A stretch of 64,000 bases of DNA, from contig NC_037320.1 of the NCBI RefSeq assembly GCF_000143535.2, positions 1,798,001 to 1,862,000 on the forward strand, read 5' to 3'. The notes under the pieces are model-generated. The model worked only from the letters and a program-made list of their open reading frames with translations. It did no database searches and had not been told where the DNA came from. Positions 62,214 to 64,000 of the stretch are shown here, piece by piece (the first letter of the stretch is position 1; each line of letters starts with the position of its first letter). Position numbers and translations under genes: made by a program. Origin of the DNA: Botrytis cinerea B05.10 (lineage: Eukaryota; Ascomycota; Leotiomycetes; Helotiales; Sclerotiniaceae).

Positions 62214-62331
62214 CATACAACAGTGGGGATTCGCTGGTGGTCACCCACCCAACTACTAATCCACCGATCTGAAGCTTGTGTATGGCAGAGCGGACGGGAT
62301 GCCCAATTTTCTTCAGTCTATGGTCGTATGT
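62213..62331 (-). rRNA. 5S ribosomal RNA gene
   Basis: A 119-nt sequence on the minus strand. It begins ACATACGACCATAG and ends CTGTTGTATGT, and the two ends pair as helix I. Internal landmarks are GGGCATCCCGTCCGCTCTGC (loop B/C region), GGATTAGTAGTTGGGTGGGT and GACCACCAGCGAATCCC, all highly conserved in fungal 5S RNA. Box A/C-type internal promoter sequence is therefore present. It is a single gene, unlinked to other rRNA genes, as in Neurospora-type dispersed 5S genes. It looks intact, though I cannot exclude a 5S pseudogene without comparing copies. Confidence 0.95.
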
Positions 62332-63490
62332 GGCAGAGAATCGATTTTTTGGTATTATATTTAAAGAAAATGTTTGAGTTGTGGAGTTAGTGAGTACTTA
62401 CGAGGATATTTTGTTGTTTTTTTCGTTTGGATTTGGATCCTGAGTTCTGGGAGACGGACGTTTTGTGTATTTTGGGGTTCTGTAGTTCGGGATTTTGTGG
62501 GTTATTCAATTTTTAGGTGTGAGTTTGAGGGGTTTGTGTTCTGGGTTACACGGGAGAGAAGGAGTGGAGTGGATTGCCGTTGGATTCTGCTAGTGATTGA
62601 CCGGTTAGTTTGTTATACGGTTACTCTTTTGTGTGATCTGAATCTTGATATTGATCTCTGATATAGTAGATTCTGTATTTCAATTCCGTTTGTTGTATTG
62701 TTTATGGAAGAAGTGGATTGATTCGGTTGCCGATATGTTAAACCTACCTATACATACGTACATATTGGGATTCGCTTAACAACTCTCCTGCGGTCGGTCG
62801 AACTACTTTCTCTCAAATTCATAATCGAAAGAAATATTGTTCGCTAGTTCGAGATACATATGTCGGTTCTTTTCAATTGATGATCACATTTGCGTTTGCT
62901 TGTGTGTGTGTATTCCATGGGGATACGATATGCGGTGAGGAAGGAAAGGCGAGAAAATATTAAGCGAGAAATTCGTATTCTGGACGGGACTAGAGAAGCT
63001 TAGGATTTAAATGAGGAGGATAAGGAAATTATTGGATTGATTTATTGAGATAAATTATTTGGATGGCTTGTACTGGGAGAGAATGGAAGGAGTATTTACA
63101 TGGGGGAAGAAAGGGGATGGACGAGTTCAGAGAAGTGTAAGATGTGAGGGAGGAGCTAAGCTAAGCGAACGTGAGATGAGATGAATGTTCTAGTTTAAAA
63201 AGAGTTTGTGAGAATTAGAAGAATCATTTGGCTTTCTCTTCTCTTCTTTTCATATCCTCATTTTATCCACTCATCTACCTATCCATTCATTTATCCACCT
63301 ATCTATCCCTTCCTTCAACCAAATGTATCATCATATTCAGATGCTCATATATCTCCTTCGTCACGCACGCATACATATATACATACATATCCATTACGAA
63401 TATCTTACACAAACCCAAGGTCAGGCTCTAATCCCCAACCACTGAAACCTATTCTCAAGGAAAAACAAAACAAAGTATCTTCAAGATACA

Positions 63491-63514
63491 CATACACATA
63501 CACATACACATACA
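63491..63514 (+). repeat. (CATACA)4 microsatellite
   Basis: Four perfect CATACA units. Confidence 0.93.
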
Positions 63515-63698
63515 TACAAATTATACCTCCCCATCCCGCCTTAAATGCACCCCCCTATTCCCTTCTATTCAACCCTTTATTTATAAGCTACAAACCCCAA
63601 TCTGATCTAATATCTAATACATTCTACAGTCTATATTACAATTACAGCATACAAAAGATCGCAATACTCGTCCATACATCTCTCTCACTCTCTCACAT

Positions 63699-63720
63699 AC
63701 ACACACACACTCTCTCTCTC
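63699..63720 (+). repeat. (AC)6-(TC)5 compound dinucleotide repeat
   Basis: Six AC units directly followed by five TC units, flanked by further CT-rich sequence. Confidence 0.92.
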
Positions 63721-64000
63721 ACATTCATTGATTCCCATCCATTTATCTATCCAGCTCTTCAACATCTTTAATTTCTACACTTCTAATCTCATATAAAACA
63801 TATACATATCATAAAACACAAAATATTTCAAACTTTACATCTCCACCCCCATCTCATCCTACTTATCCCCCAAAAGATAAGAACCCCCCCTCCTCACCCC
63901 CCAACGAATAATAACTCTCATCTAATGAATTCTCAAAAACTTCAACCAAAAAAAAGAGAAGGGAATTTTTATATATGTAGAGATATTGAAACTCGAACAC

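Larger units (their letters stand above)
62332..64000. other. Gene-free right end with microsatellites
   Basis: No supported protein gene. From about 63230 the plus strand is almost free of G runs and rich in C, T and A, with ATCTATC/CCTATC-like repeats (63264-63310), CATACA units and AC/TC dinucleotide runs. A 187-codon frame (63208-63771) is produced by this composition. The region may be a long leader or promoter of a plus-strand gene beyond the window, but that cannot be seen. Confidence 0.55.

Noticed and set aside
63208..63771. 187-codon plus-strand frame
   Set aside because: Produced by pyrimidine-rich microsatellite DNA; repetitive Tyr/Thr/Ile/Ser composition and no motif.

Overview
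The window looks like nuclear DNA of a filamentous ascomycete (Pezizomycotina). Genes are separated by moderate to long AT-leaning spacers. Most are interrupted by short introns of 46-79 nt with GTAAGT/GTATGT-type donors and CTAAC/CTGAC-like branch sites. A single 5S rRNA gene lies alone among protein genes, as is usual in that group. Gene content and sequence style suggest Leotiomycetes, possibly Sclerotiniaceae (Botrytis/Sclerotinia-like). That placement is an impression from memory, not a search result. I rebuilt exon structures by hand from reading frames, splice signals and family motifs.

Left third (1-16 kb), accessory in character. A plant-type UDP-glycosyltransferase runs off the left edge. 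It is followed by a compact alpha-kinase with a tandem acidic repeat, a lipid phosphatase (PAP2), a 3.2-kb gene-free stretch with a G-rich, G-quadruplex-prone tract, and an initiator tRNA-Met gene. Then come an isolated UstYa-like oxidase, a decayed coding remnant, and two tandem copies of an unrecognised fungal gene, the second divergent and perhaps broken.

Middle (15.7-38 kb), mostly conserved housekeeping genes: a small conserved fungal protein, a SUZ-domain protein whose stop codon is 22 bp from that of the convergent NAR1 (cytosolic Fe-S assembly), a small membrane protein, a pyridoxal-reductase-like aldo/keto reductase and a YY1-like C2H2 protein (probable INO80 subunit Iec1). After a 3.4-kb gap follow a CCCH zinc-finger protein, tubulin cofactor E head-to-head with splicing factor SF3a2/Prp11, the NDR kinase COT1 and a CENP-H kinetochore subunit.

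Right part (38-60 kb): the autophagy scaffold Atg11, whose true N-terminus lies in two small spliced exons, S-adenosylhomocysteinase, eIF3h, a UPF0643 protein, a mitochondrial carrier head-to-head with a Mix23/Cid2 protein, the NatA auxiliary subunit Nat1 and a DDT/PHD chromatin protein resembling RSF1. The last 3.6 kb has no protein gene I can support. It holds a dispersed 5S rRNA gene and strongly strand-asymmetric, microsatellite-rich DNA.

The genes do not form one pathway. I see no biosynthetic gene cluster, transposon, CRISPR array or clearly new multi-gene system. The items most worth following up are the plant-type UGT, the alpha-kinase with its internal duplication, the orphan UstYa-like enzyme, the tandem orphan family with its decayed neighbour, and the G-rich tract.
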